Assembly (NCBI GenBank): GCA_031553685.1
Contig: JAVBLE010000002.1
Location: 1 to 58,907, forward strand
Direction: 5' to 3'
Source: JAFGVL01 sp031553685
GTDB taxonomy: Bacteria > Bacteroidota > Bacteroidia > Bacteroidales > Paludibacteraceae
DNA length: 58,907 bases
This document shows, piece by piece, positions 1-8,002 of the stretch. A program made the translations under genes and the position numbers. Under the pieces are notes generated by a model, which was not told the origin of the DNA, did not search any database, and saw only the letters and a list, made by a program, of their open reading frames with translations. Position 1 is the stretch's first letter, and each line of letters begins with the position of its first letter.

Positions 1-1
1 T

Positions 2-538
2 GCGACCACAGCCAGTACTTCGGGCAGGACAGCAAAACTGTTTAACGAACTATCCGGCAGCAAGCGGATTTGGTATATCGGCGAAGAACCGATTATCGTT
101 TCTTCGTGCGAAAGCATTTGTGAAGGAGCGGGCAGCTTTACGCTGACTTTAAGTCGGTATACGGGAACGATAACCAAATGGCAATACGCTTTCAGTCCGT
201 TCAGCAGCTGGACGGATATAAACCAAACGACTGAAAATCTGGTGATAGAGAACCTGCCGCAAACGGCTCGCTTCCGTGCAGTGGTAAACGGTTCGAACAC
301 GACGGATTATGTCGCCGTGAACACAACGCCGAAACCGGTTGTGTCGTTTACCGGTTCTACCACAATTTGCGCGGGCAGTACGACTACGCTTTCGCCTACC
401 ACGGGCGGCACCTGGGTGAGCAACAATCCAAGCGTGGCTACGGTTACGAATGCGGGTGCGGTAACGGGTGTTGGTGCGGGTGCGGTTACTTTTACTTATA
501 CGCGCACGGATGGGTGCTCGGCGAGTGTAACGCCGTAA
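2..538 (+). CDS. C-terminal part of a large Ig-like surface protein (5' end outside window)
   Basis: The frame is open from the first complete codon to a TAA at 536-538, so this is the last 178 or so residues of a longer protein. The final ~70 residues have the pattern of a bacterial Ig-like (BIG2-type) domain: a CAGSTTTL segment, then GGTW, SNNPSVATV, and a GAGAVTFTYT strand. An upstream CESICEGAGSFTL segment resembles the gliding/SprB-type domains common in Bacteroidota adhesins. The protein ends directly after the Ig domain and shows no type IX secretion C-terminal domain. A 28-bp perfect palindrome begins 3 bp after the stop, so the end may be truncated or redefined by a repeat insertion. 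Role inferred: cell-surface or secreted adhesin. It converges with dgt. Confidence 0.6.
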   Translation, partial: ATTASTSGRTAKLFNELSGSKRIWYIGEEPIIVSSCESICEGAGSFTLTLSRYTGTITKWQYAFSPFSSWTDINQTTENLVIENLPQTARFRAVVNGSNTTDYVAVNTTPKPVVSFTGSTTICAGSTTTLSPTTGGTWVSNNPSVATVTNAGAVTGVGAGAVTFTYTRTDGCSASVTP

Positions 539-541
539 ATG

Positions 542-569
542 GTAGAGACAAGGCATGCCTTGTCTCTAC
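542..569. repeat. 28-bp perfect palindrome (REP-like, possible bidirectional terminator)
   Basis: The left arm GTAGAGACAAGGCA is followed directly by its exact reverse complement. It lies in the convergent gap between the Ig-like protein and dgt. There is no T-tract, so a plain intrinsic terminator is not certain. Similar GTAGAGAC-type palindromes are, from memory, dispersed in Bacteroidota and cyanobacteria. Confidence 0.7.
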
Positions 570-646
570 GGGTAATTCGAGTCCCCGGTTCGTCCGGATT
601 TTCGTTGTTGTTTGTTCCGGATGGATTTGGGGGCTTGGTTTTACTT

Positions 647-1969
647 TTACAAGGTAGGGATACTCATACCATTGATCTTCCGGTACAAATCCAGTGCATA
701 CACATCGGTCATGCCCGATATATAGTCGAGCACCGATTGCACTTTGCCATAAACGGCCGGGTTGTCTATTTCGTACTGGTCGGATATGCGCGAAAGAAGC
801 ATTTGCGAGTAGGCTTTTTCGCTGTTCAAAACGGCGTCTGTCAATTTATTTATCAATGTGTAAATAATATTGTAGCCCGCAATTTCTATATCTACCACAT
901 CTTTGGAGCGATAAATACGATTGTACGAGACTTTTTCGCAATCGGCATACGCTTTTCGCAAGTTTTCCGGAATATTTTTTATCAAGGAAGAAGAAAAATC
1001 ACCCCTTAGAATAGCTTCTTCATTTGCTACAAATACCTCTACAGAAGCGTCTATCAGAATACCGATAACAGACGAACGCAGGTAAGCAATCTGTTCATTG
1101 ATATCGGTAACCATTTTCATCGTTTCGAAAGTGCGTTCGTGTCGCCGTTCGGGGATAAATGCCAGTAGCAGTTCTTTTGTTTCGTCGTTGGTCAGCAATT
1201 TCAGTTTGTGTGCGTCTTCGATATCCATTATCTCGTAACAAATATCATCGGCTGCCTCGACTAAATAAACCAACGGATGACGGCAAAACCGGAACGGCTC
1301 TTTTTCGATCAACCCCAATTCGGAGGCAATGCGGGCAAAATCTTCTTTTTCGGATTGAAAGAAACCGAATTTTTGCTTCTTAGGTGGCGCATAGCTCGAT
1401 TCGTAAGGATACTTGGCTATCGAAGCAAGCGTGGAGTAAGTGAGCGCGAAACCGCCCTTGCGCCGCCCTTTAAACTGATGGGTAAGTAAACGGAAAGCGT
1501 TGGCATTGCCTTCGAACGAAATAATATCTTTCCATTCTTTTTCGCTCATTTTATGTTGCAAAAAACAACCTTCACCTTCCGAAAAGTAGGTGGCAATGGC
1601 TTTTTCGCCCGAATGCCCAAAGGGTGGATTTCCCAAATCGTGCGCCAGGCAAGCCGCCGACACAATGGATCCAATCTCGTCGATAAATGGCGAAAAGCGG
1701 ACCCCGTATTTCTCCTGCAGTTTCTTGCTCACGCCATTACCCAGCGAACGCCCTACACAAGCGACTTCCAAGCTGTGTGTCAACCTGTTGTGCACAAATA
1801 CACTGCCCGGCAGCGGAAATACTTGCGTTTTGTTTTGCAGCCGGCGAAAAGCCGATGAAAAGATCAACCGATCATAGTCGCGTTGAAATTCGGTGCGGTC
1901 GTCATGGTTGCGCAGGTGCAGGTCTTCCATGCCGAAGCGCTTATTGGATAGTAGGGTATTCCAGTTCAT
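647..1969 (-). CDS. dgt: dGTP triphosphohydrolase (HD domain)
   Basis: A 440-residue protein of the dNTPase/HD superfamily that hydrolyses dGTP to deoxyguanosine and triphosphate, controlling dNTP pools in the cytoplasm. Visible family features: the N-terminal DRTEFQRDYDRLIFSSAFRR segment, the first metal-ligand histidine in RLTHSLEV (H65), the HD pair H110-D111 in ACLAHDLGNPPFGHSGE, and the FEGNANAFR motif typical of dgt. Length fits the family (~440-500). The start is the first ATG in frame; no better alternative is seen. It is probably co-oriented with the upstream YgjP-like gene, with an 83-bp gap between them. Identification is firm; substrate preference within the dNTPase family is not readable from sequence. 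Confidence 0.93.
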   Translation of the reverse strand: MNWNTLLSNKRFGMEDLHLRNHDDRTEFQRDYDRLIFSSAFRRLQNKTQVFPLPGSVFVHNRLTHSLEVACVGRSLGNGVSKKLQEKYGVRFSPFIDEIGSIVSAACLAHDLGNPPFGHSGEKAIATYFSEGEGCFLQHKMSEKEWKDIISFEGNANAFRLLTHQFKGRRKGGFALTYSTLASIAKYPYESSYAPPKKQKFGFFQSEKEDFARIASELGLIEKEPFRFCRHPLVYLVEAADDICYEIMDIEDAHKLKLLTNDETKELLLAFIPERRHERTFETMKMVTDINEQIAYLRSSVIGILIDASVEVFVANEEAILRGDFSSSLIKNIPENLRKAYADCEKVSYNRIYRSKDVVDIEIAGYNIIYTLINKLTDAVLNSEKAYSQMLLSRISDQYEIDNPAVYGKVQSVLDYISGMTDVYALDLYRKINGMSIPTL

Positions 1970-2052
1970 CAGCCTATTTACTGTTTTGTTATTTACAATT
2001 TACCAATTTATCAAAAAAATCAATCGTAAATTGTAAATCGTCTAATTGTCAA

Positions 2053-2763
2053 TTATACTTGTGTGGTAAATCGTTTCATTTCACGGCGCAGGCTTTTGGA
2101 TTGATTGCTTGTAACCTTGTCCATCAATTCCCAGAAGCGGTTGCCGTGATTCATTTCTACCGTGTGGCAAAGTTCATGGAGCAGCACATAGTCCACTAAA
2201 TGGGGAGGCAATGTGAGCAGAAAGTAGGATAAATTAATGCTGCCTCTGCTCGAGCAACTCCCCCAACGCGTTTTGCTGCTTTGTATTTTTATATCAGTAA
2301 ATTTAAATCCATGCGTTTTTGCCAAGTGAGCCAACCTTTCGGGCAGCAATCGTTTGGCTTCTTTTCGTAAGAAAAAATCAATGCCGTTGCGAAAATATTG
2401 TTGCATTTGTTCCGAATTACAATCTTTTCCTTCGGGATATTCGATGTGTAATATATTGTTTTTCAACAAGAAAAAGACTTTATCGCGCTTGGTTGCTTGC
2501 ACTTGTGTGGTGAATGAGATTGTGCGCAACGGGTTTTCTTTATTTATCAATACAACTTGTTGCTTTTGAGCTACTTTCTGTCGCTTGCGGGCTATCTCGG
2601 GGCGCACTCGCTCCAAGAAGTCCAGCCCTTCTTTAGCCGAAGCTCGCGGAGGCAGGGTGATACGCAAACAATCGGGTTTTATGGTGATCCGAATCCGTGT
2701 TGCCCTGTTGTTTCGGTGTATTTCTATCCGTCCAAACTCTTTGTCGTCCAGTTGCATTTCCAT
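2053..2763 (-). CDS. YgjP-type (DUF45) zinc metallopeptidase
   Basis: A 236-residue protein with the YgjP/DUF45 signature. RWGSCSSRGSINLSY (about residues 166-180) precedes the zinc site HELCH (196-200) and the third-ligand region MNHGNRFW (H206). There is no signal peptide, so it is probably cytoplasmic. The family is usually described as a predicted metal-dependent hydrolase related to SprT/M48 peptidases; its physiological substrate is unknown. An upstream in-frame TTG at 2772 exists, but the ATG at 2763 (MEMQLDD) gives the normal family N-terminus. It is divergent from mdh, so 2764-2933 must hold both promoters. Function call is by family motif only. Confidence 0.85.
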   Translation of the reverse strand: MEMQLDDKEFGRIEIHRNNRATRIRITIKPDCLRITLPPRASAKEGLDFLERVRPEIARKRQKVAQKQQVVLINKENPLRTISFTTQVQATKRDKVFFLLKNNILHIEYPEGKDCNSEQMQQYFRNGIDFFLRKEAKRLLPERLAHLAKTHGFKFTDIKIQSSKTRWGSCSSRGSINLSYFLLTLPPHLVDYVLLHELCHTVEMNHGNRFWELMDKVTSNQSKSLRREMKRFTTQV

Positions 2764-2875
2764 TACTCGCAAAGGTACGGATTAATGATTAATGTTCAAT
2801 GCCTCAAGAAAATGACATCCGGTTATATTTATCAACATTTTCAAAAAAAACAGAACAACAAGTGGCAATAAATTA

Positions 2876-2883
2876 TAACTTTG
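2876..2883 (+). promoter_or_regulatory. Putative Bacteroidota -7 box of mdh
   Basis: TAACTTTG matches the Bacteroidota consensus TAnnTTTG and lies about 50 bp before the mdh ATG. A clear -33 TTTG at the usual spacing is not visible, so this is a moderate call. Confidence 0.45.
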
Positions 2884-2933
2884 TGTGCTTTTTGCGAAAA
2901 AATATTTTTAATCATTATCTAATAATAAAAAAC

Positions 2934-3875
2934 ATGTCAAAAGTAACTGTTGTAGGTGCCGGAAATGTAGGCGCTACATGTGCAAATGTGTTGACTATAA
3001 ATGAAGTAGCCAACGAAGTAGTAATGCTCGATGTGAAAGAAGGCGTTGCCGAAGGAAAAGCGATGGATATTAACCAAACAGCTCAATTGTTGGGCTTCGA
3101 CACCAAACTGACGGGTGTTACCAACGATTATGCGGCTACTGCCAACTCGGATGTGGTGGTTATCACTTCGGGTCTTCCGCGCAAACCGGGTATGACACGC
3201 GAAGAATTGATCGGTGTGAATGCCGGAATCGTAAAAAGCGTAGCCGAAAATATTTTAAAGTATTCTCCTAAGGCTATTATTTTGATTGTGTCGAACCCAA
3301 TGGACACTATGACTTATTTAGCACTTAAAGCTACCAAATTGCCTAAGAACCAAGTATTCGGTATGGGTGGCGCTTTGGATAGCTCTCGCTTCAAATATTA
3401 TTTAAGCCAAAACTTAGGCGTAAATGCCAACGAAGTAGAAGGCATGGTTATCGGCGGACATGGTGATACTACTATGATTCCACTTATCCGTTTCGCCTCC
3501 TACAAAGGTGTGCCTGTAACAAAACTAATTCCTGCCGACAAGCAAGAGGAAGTGGTTAAAGCAACCATGGTAGGTGGTGCAACCCTTACCGGATTGTTAG
3601 GCACTTCGGCTTGGTATGCTCCGGGCGCTGCTGCTGCTTATGTGGTTGAATCGATTATCCGCGACCAAAAGAAAGTAGTTGCAAGTTGCGTTTACTTGGA
3701 TGGCGAATATGGTCAAAAAGACATCTGCATTGGCGTTCCAACTGTGATTGGCAAAAACGGTGCTGAAAAAATCCTTGACTTCGAATTGAATGCCGACGAA
3801 AAGGCGTTGTTCGAAAAAAGCGCCGAAGCCGTTCGCAGCATGAACAATGTATTGGGCGAAATGAAATTGATCTAA
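2934..3875 (+). CDS. mdh: Malate dehydrogenase (NAD-dependent, LDH-like type)
   Basis: A 313-residue oxidoreductase that interconverts malate and oxaloacetate in the TCA cycle and reductive branch. It starts with the Rossmann motif VVGAGNVGATCA. It has the substrate-specificity segment GLPRKPGMTREEL, where arginine marks malate rather than lactate dehydrogenase, then VSNPMDTMTYL, and the catalytic histidine in GGHGDTTMIPL. The frame is open further upstream, but the ATG at 2934 gives the canonical MSKVTVVGAG start. A putative -7 box lies ~50 bp upstream and a stem-loop with T-run follows the stop, so it is probably a single-gene unit. Confidence 0.96.
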   Translation: MSKVTVVGAGNVGATCANVLTINEVANEVVMLDVKEGVAEGKAMDINQTAQLLGFDTKLTGVTNDYAATANSDVVVITSGLPRKPGMTREELIGVNAGIVKSVAENILKYSPKAIILIVSNPMDTMTYLALKATKLPKNQVFGMGGALDSSRFKYYLSQNLGVNANEVEGMVIGGHGDTTMIPLIRFASYKGVPVTKLIPADKQEEVVKATMVGGATLTGLLGTSAWYAPGAAAAYVVESIIRDQKKVVASCVYLDGEYGQKDICIGVPTVIGKNGAEKILDFELNADEKALFEKSAEAVRSMNNVLGEMKLI

Positions 3876-3888
3876 AAATAGTTTGACA

Positions 3889-3955
3889 TAGCGAGTGGTG
3901 GAGCGAACGGTTATACAGTTGGTTTAATATGATAGTTCCATCGCTCGCTATTTTT
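3889..3955 (+). terminator. Probable intrinsic terminator of mdh
   Basis: The imperfect inverted repeat TAGCGAGTGGTGGA / TCCATCGCTCGCTA (3889-3902 and 3937-3950) is followed by TTTTT. The loop is long (34 bp), so efficiency is uncertain. Confidence 0.55.
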
Positions 3956-4000
3956 CTTTGAAAAAATTTGTGCAAACTATTTTATTCTAAAAAAATAAAC

Positions 4001-4008
4001 TATCTTTG
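4001..4008 (+). promoter_or_regulatory. Putative -7 box of the tRNA-Leu gene
   Basis: TATCTTTG matches TAnnTTTG exactly and lies 22 bp before the mature tRNA 5' end. A TTTA-containing stretch about 20 bp upstream could serve as the -33 element. Confidence 0.55.
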
Positions 4009-4030
4009 CAACCGCAAAACCAATTTGACT

Positions 4031-4112
4031 GCGGATGTGGCGTAATTGGTAGCCGCGCCAGACTTAGGATCTGGTGCCGAGAGGCGTGGGGGTTCGAGTC
4101 CCTTCATCCGCA
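4031..4112 (+). tRNA. tRNA-Leu (anticodon UAG)
   Basis: The acceptor arms GCGGATG and CATCCGC (4031-4037, 4105-4111) pair fully, with discriminator A at 4112; CCA is not encoded. The anticodon stem-loop CCAGA-CTTAGGA-TCTGG gives anticodon TAG, reading CUA codons. A long variable arm (GTGCCGAGAGGCGT region) marks a class II tRNA, and the T-arm GGTTCGAGTCC is standard. The last 9 bases overlap the stop region of a large serine integrase on the opposite strand, which makes this tRNA the likely integration target. Confidence 0.95.
4091..4112. other. Candidate attachment-site region in the tRNA-Leu 3' end
   Basis: The integrase coding sequence and the tRNA gene meet here, and base composition changes sharply at this point. 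Serine integrases need only a 2-bp shared core, so no long direct repeat is expected. I could not find a duplicated tRNA tail elsewhere in the window, so the distal junction is unlocated. Confidence 0.4.
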
Positions 4113-5666
4113 CTTCGAGAGACAATCTGAGTTTTTACTCAAATTGTCTCTTTTTTTATTCCCATAACCTCTTGTTTCATTGTGAATTACCTCAAAAAAA
4201 GTGTTGATCTTAGGAGTTCGATAAACCTCAGAATTTGGCTCATAAAAAACACCCTCAGGAAACACTAAATCTTGTAATTTTTCTTTCCTAATCAAATCAC
4301 AATCTTTCCATAAACCACTTAATTTACAGGACATTGATAGTGCATATTCTAACATGTTAGAGTAGTTCGATAAATCATCCTGAACAAACTCTAATTTTTG
4401 TTGTAAATCTATCTTTTGTGGTTCAAATTCTTTTATAACAGTATCATAAATATCTTTATCAATTTCACCACAACCATATCTTGTTTTGGCTGTTTTTATT
4501 TTATTATCAATCTCAGTTATTCTTGTTTTAAACTGTTTTTGTTGATTAAATGCAGTTTGATTCCATTCTGTAAATAAGTCTTTAAAAACAGCTGAAAAAG
4601 CTTCTCTTTTATTGTTTGGCACATAGTAAGAAGATAGCATCTCTCTATATTGATTGTGTAAATTTATTCCTGAATAATTGTTGCAACAGCCTATGGTATT
4701 GCATTTGTAATATACATATCTATCTTTTTTTGTGTATGCAGTTAAAGCCTCATCACAGCATCCACAAAACACATGTCTTTTCAATGGGTATTTATCATTA
4801 ATTCTTTCATGTTGATATGCATATTTTTTTGCTGTTAGAACCCCATTTGCTAAATCAAATAGTTCTTCTTGAACAAGTGGTTCAAAGTTGGTAGCTTTTA
4901 CTAATTTGTCACCTAATAATTTATGCTTTATATACCCTTTATAAAAAGGATTCCTAAATATCTTTGATAATTCTTGCTTACTGATATTCAACCCTTCTTC
5001 ACTTCTTAGTTTGAATAGTATTTCACTATTAGCCAAGTTGTCATAAGCTTTCCACTCAAAAGCCTTTCTTAAAGCTTCTCCTTGCTTGTTAATTACTATA
5101 TATACAAGTTCTTTATTGTTGGTTACTTCTTTTATTTTTGAATAACCAATGGGAGGTCTAAATGTACATATACCTTGTTCTAATTTTTCTTTAACACCAC
5201 CAATACATTTCTTTTTTCTCTGTAAGTTCTCATATTTACCCATGATGAAATGTATATCTTGCATGAGAACCCCTGAATCAGAAGATGTGTCTATGGGTTG
5301 AGTAACTGAAACTAAATGAATACCTTCTTGATACAATTCATCTTTTATGACAATAGCACTTCCACCACTTCTTGAAAATCTATCTAAATCATAGACTTCA
5401 ATTATATTAACTTTGGGATTCTTTTTAGCATCAGCAATCATTCTGTTGAACTCTTTTCTTTCATCACTCTTAGCTGATTCATAAGTTAAACCATAAGAAC
5501 CTAATATTTCAATGTTATTTTTTTTTGAATATTCTTCTATATGCTTCATTTGGGTTTCAATGCTACAATTATTATCAAATTGTTTCTTTGAAGAAACTCT
5601 TGTATAAGTGTATGCATACTTTCCTTCTTCTATTTTAACTCTTTCTATTTTCTTCTTTTTACTCAT
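4104..5666 (-). CDS. Large serine recombinase (integrase) of an integrative element
   Basis: A 520-residue large serine recombinase that would integrate or excise DNA through a 5'-phosphoserine intermediate. The N-terminal resolvase domain has YTRVSS with nucleophile S25, then YDLDRFSRSGG. The central Recombinase domain carries FRPPIGYSK, and IFRNPFYKGYIKHKL is the segment that precedes the zinc ribbon. The zinc-ribbon cysteines are in CGCCDEALTAY and CNTIGCCNN. A coiled-coil stretch (QKQFKTRITEIDNKIKTAKTR region) follows. Length fits the family. The TGA stop (4104-4106) lies within the tRNA-Leu acceptor stem, so the attachment junction is at or beside the tRNA 3' end. It is translationally coupled to an upstream micro-ORF (overlap ATGAGTAA). 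The region is markedly more AT-rich than its neighbours. Confidence 0.92.
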   Translation of the reverse strand: MSKKKKIERVKIEEGKYAYTYTRVSSKKQFDNNCSIETQMKHIEEYSKKNNIEILGSYGLTYESAKSDERKEFNRMIADAKKNPKVNIIEVYDLDRFSRSGGSAIVIKDELYQEGIHLVSVTQPIDTSSDSGVLMQDIHFIMGKYENLQRKKKCIGGVKEKLEQGICTFRPPIGYSKIKEVTNNKELVYIVINKQGEALRKAFEWKAYDNLANSEILFKLRSEEGLNISKQELSKIFRNPFYKGYIKHKLLGDKLVKATNFEPLVQEELFDLANGVLTAKKYAYQHERINDKYPLKRHVFCGCCDEALTAYTKKDRYVYYKCNTIGCCNNYSGINLHNQYREMLSSYYVPNNKREAFSAVFKDLFTEWNQTAFNQQKQFKTRITEIDNKIKTAKTRYGCGEIDKDIYDTVIKEFEPQKIDLQQKLEFVQDDLSNYSNMLEYALSMSCKLSGLWKDCDLIRKEKLQDLVFPEGVFYEPNSEVYRTPKINTFFEVIHNETRGYGNKKRDNLSKNSDCLSKCG

Positions 5667-5787
5667 ATTCTAATTTTTTATTTGCTTTAATTTCTTTACT
5701 TTTTTGTATTCCAAATCTGATTCTGTTACTAAGGGTTATTTTTTCCCACTTTGCAATCATTGCTATTAATTCTTTATTAAAATCCAT
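5659..5787 (-). CDS. 42-residue micro-ORF upstream of the integrase
   Basis: A short frame from ATG at 5787 to TAA at 5659-5661 encodes MDFNKELIAMIAKWEKITLS followed by a Lys-rich tail. Its start overlaps the 3' end of the 70-residue ORF by 11 bp, and its stop overlaps the integrase start in ATGAGTAA. This chained overlap is strong evidence for real, coupled translation even though the product is tiny. It is mostly helical and basic. No family is recognised. By position it may be a recombination directionality or accessory factor for the integrase; that is inference only. Confidence 0.55.
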   Translation of the reverse strand: MDFNKELIAMIAKWEKITLSNRIRFGIQKSKEIKANKKLEYE

Positions 5788-5989
5788 AATTTAAATTTTT
5801 CCTATTATTAATTTTGAATTGTTCATATACTATTTTAGCATATTGATACATTTGATTTAGAAGAGATTTAAAATCTTCTTCAGTATCAAATTTTATATTA
5901 TTCTTTTTAAAAACCTGTTCATATTCTTTCATTTTTTCTTCTTTGAACATTGGTATATATATATCTATTTTATCTGAATATATTGCCAT
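5777..5989 (-). CDS. Small hypothetical protein (70 aa), first gene of integrase operon
   Basis: A 70-residue charged, probably helical protein (KMKEYEQVFKKNNIKF, then DTEEDFKSLLNQMYQYAKIV). It has no signal peptide, membrane segment or motif I recognise. It begins the translationally coupled series of 70-aa ORF, 42-aa ORF and serine integrase. The 526-bp gap upstream holds several inverted repeats that may carry the operon's control region. A role in control or direction of recombination is possible but not demonstrated. Confidence 0.5.
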   Translation of the reverse strand: MAIYSDKIDIYIPMFKEEKMKEYEQVFKKNNIKFDTEEDFKSLLNQMYQYAKIVYEQFKINNRKNLNYGF

Positions 5990-6515
5990 CAGGGGGGCTT
6001 TGTTATATCTACAACCTCTAAACTATCTAATATAACAAGGTGAAATTCCTGTATTTAATAATGAGGTTTATATATCTCCTAAGTAAATGCAAACATGAGT
6101 TTATCTTCAACAGGAATAGTTGCATTTACCATGAAATAGAAAATATTGTGAATTTGTTATTTCTTCATAAGCATTAGTTATTTTATAATGATGAAACATT
6201 GGGTTATTCTATTTTTAAATCAAGTTACCTCGATTAATACAAATATACATTTTTCAAAATTAAAAACAAAATAATCTTGAAAATAATTAAAAATAGTTAA
6301 TGCAAAAAGATGTTAATTCTAAAATAAGTACCTGATTTTTAATGTTGATTTACCTAAAAAATGCTTGAAATTTTTCAGAAAAAATTTTTTTATGGGAATT
6401 TTTGGAATCTTTTTAAAAATAGGACTGTTATACTCAAAAATCACATTTTAGTAAAAATGATTTTGAGGTACAGGGATTCCGTGATTGCTGAGAGGGGGTG
6501 GGATGGATGGTGGAA
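5990..6515. other. AT-rich intergenic region with nested inverted repeats
   Basis: No credible gene. Visible inverted repeats: TGTTATAT/ATATAACA (6001-6008, 6030-6037), ATTCCTGT/ACAGGAAT (6045-6052, 6110-6117) and GTAAATGCAA/TTGCATTTAC (6083-6092, 6120-6129). They lie just upstream of the integrase operon and could be operator or recombinase accessory sites. Confidence 0.5.
6433..6467 (-). repeat. Near-perfect hairpin downstream of the small serine recombinase
   Basis: CTCAAAAATCACATTTT pairs with AAAAATGATTTTGAG around AGT. It lies about 50 bp past the recombinase stop and could be a terminator or a resolution-site half. Confidence 0.45.
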
Positions 6516-7148
6516 TTATATAATTTTTTTTAATTTTTGAAGGGTGTTGAGGCTTGTACCTGTTATTTTGTAAATGTTTCTCAGGCTGATATTCTTTCTT
6601 AACAACTTTAATTCTTCCATATATTCAGCTCTCATAGCCTCATCAGTCTTGGTATAACCAATTTTCCTTCCTACTTTACCACCATTAGCTCTATAATTCT
6701 TATACCCAGATTGAACCCTATCTAAAATCAATTGCTTTTCCATATTGGAGAATGAAAACATCACATTTAACACCAACTGAGTTATTGGATTTACATTACC
6801 TTTTTCATCCAATGTTTCCAAATTATTATTGACAATCAGCAAACTAACTTTATTTTCAGTTAGTGTTTGGATTACTGTTAAACAATCTATTAAACTCCTG
6901 CCAATGCGTGAACATTCAAGACATAATACTTTCTGTATATTGTTGTTCTTCACAAAATCAATCATTTGCATTAATGCTGGTCTATCTTCATTTTTCTTAG
7001 TGCCTGAAACTTTTTCAGCAAATATTTTAACTATATGATAATCATTTCTTGTGGCAAACTCTGTAAGTTCTAAAATCTGTCTGGAATATGATTGTCTGCC
7101 TTCCAATGTACTACTAACTCTTGCATATAACACAACTTGATTTTTCAT
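6516..7148 (-). CDS. Small serine recombinase (resolvase/invertase family)
   Basis: A 210-residue protein starting at ATG 7148 (MKNQVVLYARVSS); the longer frame adds an unlikely MFPHFLKII leader. The catalytic serine is S12 in YARVSS. CLECSRIGRSLIDCL corresponds to the arginine-rich DRLGRS region, and the E-helix and HTH regions follow (MFSFSNMEKQLILDRV; GRKIGYTK; ISLRNIYKITGTSLNTLQKL as the C-terminal HTH). This is the size of Tn3 resolvases and DNA invertases. It would act on short paired sites. It lies next to, but separate from, the large integrase. Two direct-repeat operator-like sequences lie between it and the divergent small gene. Whether it inverts or resolves DNA here cannot be told. 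Confidence 0.88.
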   Translation of the reverse strand: MKNQVVLYARVSSTLEGRQSYSRQILELTEFATRNDYHIVKIFAEKVSGTKKNEDRPALMQMIDFVKNNNIQKVLCLECSRIGRSLIDCLTVIQTLTENKVSLLIVNNNLETLDEKGNVNPITQLVLNVMFSFSNMEKQLILDRVQSGYKNYRANGGKVGRKIGYTKTDEAMRAEYMEELKLLRKNISLRNIYKITGTSLNTLQKLKKII

Positions 7149-7272
7149 AATTATAATTTTTAAAAAGTGGGGAAACACTTACAGCTGCATGAATATTTTA
7201 CCAGAATTTCAGGATATGCAAGTTGAGTCCCCACCATATTTATATCATCACAACAAAAATAGTTGTTTTAAT

Positions 7273-7419
7273 GGATATATCAAATGTTTTATAATTAAAA
7301 AATATTAATTATCAGTTGATATAATCGATATATCTCATTTTTGATTACATTTACAAGATGTTTTATGAAAATTAAAAAATTATATATTTTATTTGATATA
7401 ACAGATATATTCAATTTTT
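7273..7419. promoter_or_regulatory. Repeated operator-like motif between divergent genes
   Basis: TTGATATAATCGATATATCT (from 7316) and TTGATATAACAGATATATTC (from 7393) are near-identical 77 bp apart. A related GGATATATCAAATG lies at 7273-7286. Each contains an imperfect GATATA dyad. Position between the recombinase and the small + strand gene fits regulator or recombinase binding. Confidence 0.45.
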
Positions 7420-7437
7420 ATAATAAAAATTATAATT

Positions 7438-7701
7438 ATGGATAATAAAGATAATAGAAAGCCAATTACTATTTACCATGTTCATTTTTCTGATTTACCC
7501 ATGAATGAAGAATTGAGGAATCAAGATTTCTATTTTGGTAGTATTTCTGCCATCTACGAGCATTTCACAAAAGCTCAAATTGGTATAGTGGCTTCCAGTT
7601 TATACAATTTAAAGTTAGATGAAGAAACTAATCCAATATATGAAAACAGGCGGTGTAGAATCAAAAAAAGCACTCTTATTACAAAACCAAAGCAAAAATA
7701 G
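7438..7701 (+). CDS. Small hypothetical protein of the mobile segment (87 aa)
   Basis: An 87-residue protein beginning MDNKDNRKPITIYHVHFSDL, followed by NQDFYFGSISAIYEHFTKAQIGI and a C-terminal YENRRCRIKKSTLI. No signal peptide or membrane segment. I do not recognise a named domain; similar short proteins with a FGSISAIYE-like core occur, from memory, in Bacteroidota mobile elements. It is transcribed divergently from the small serine recombinase, with repeated TTGATATA motifs in between, and ends before a strong bidirectional terminator. It might be a regulator of the element, but nothing proves it. Confidence 0.6.
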   Translation: MDNKDNRKPITIYHVHFSDLPMNEELRNQDFYFGSISAIYEHFTKAQIGIVASSLYNLKLDEETNPIYENRRCRIKKSTLITKPKQK

Positions 7702-8002
7702 TTGATGTGTAAATAATATATGTATTTTTGCATTTGAGTTGATGATATAAAGAGTTATTCTCAACTCATTTTATTAATTGAAGGTATTTAAAACTATCTC
7801 CTTGCCCTGAAATCTGGTAAGTTCTTATCACATGCTGTAAATCAGTTAGTTGTGCGATTTTCAAGCAAATATCTTGCAATAATACGGTAAGAATTTTAGA
7901 CGGTTGGGAAGTATAAGAGAGGTAGAAATATTAAAAAATAAACGAGTAGTAAATCATATTTACTACTCGTTTTATTTTAAGCTAATAGGAAAAAGGGAAC
8001 AG
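7702..8002. other. Intergenic region at the right edge of the AT-rich segment
   Basis: No convincing ORF. Base composition becomes more balanced from about 7800, so the boundary of the integrated element may lie here. The only clear structure is the terminator at 7942-7978. Confidence 0.4.
7942..7978. terminator. Strong bidirectional intrinsic terminator
   Basis: A perfect 13-bp stem ACGAGTAGTAAAT / ATTTACTACTCGT with loop CAT is flanked by an A-rich tract on the left and TTTATTTT on the right. It separates the + strand 87-aa gene from the minus-strand lysis-like genes. Confidence 0.85.

Noticed and set aside
149..556. 135-aa minus-strand ORF opposite the Ig-like gene
   Set aside because: Arg-rich composition with no domain; it is the antisense shadow of a well-supported surface protein frame.
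2799..2933. N-terminal extension of malate dehydrogenase from the first ATG of the frame
   Set aside because: The extension has no family match, covers the promoter-like box and the Rossmann motif starts right after ATG 2934.
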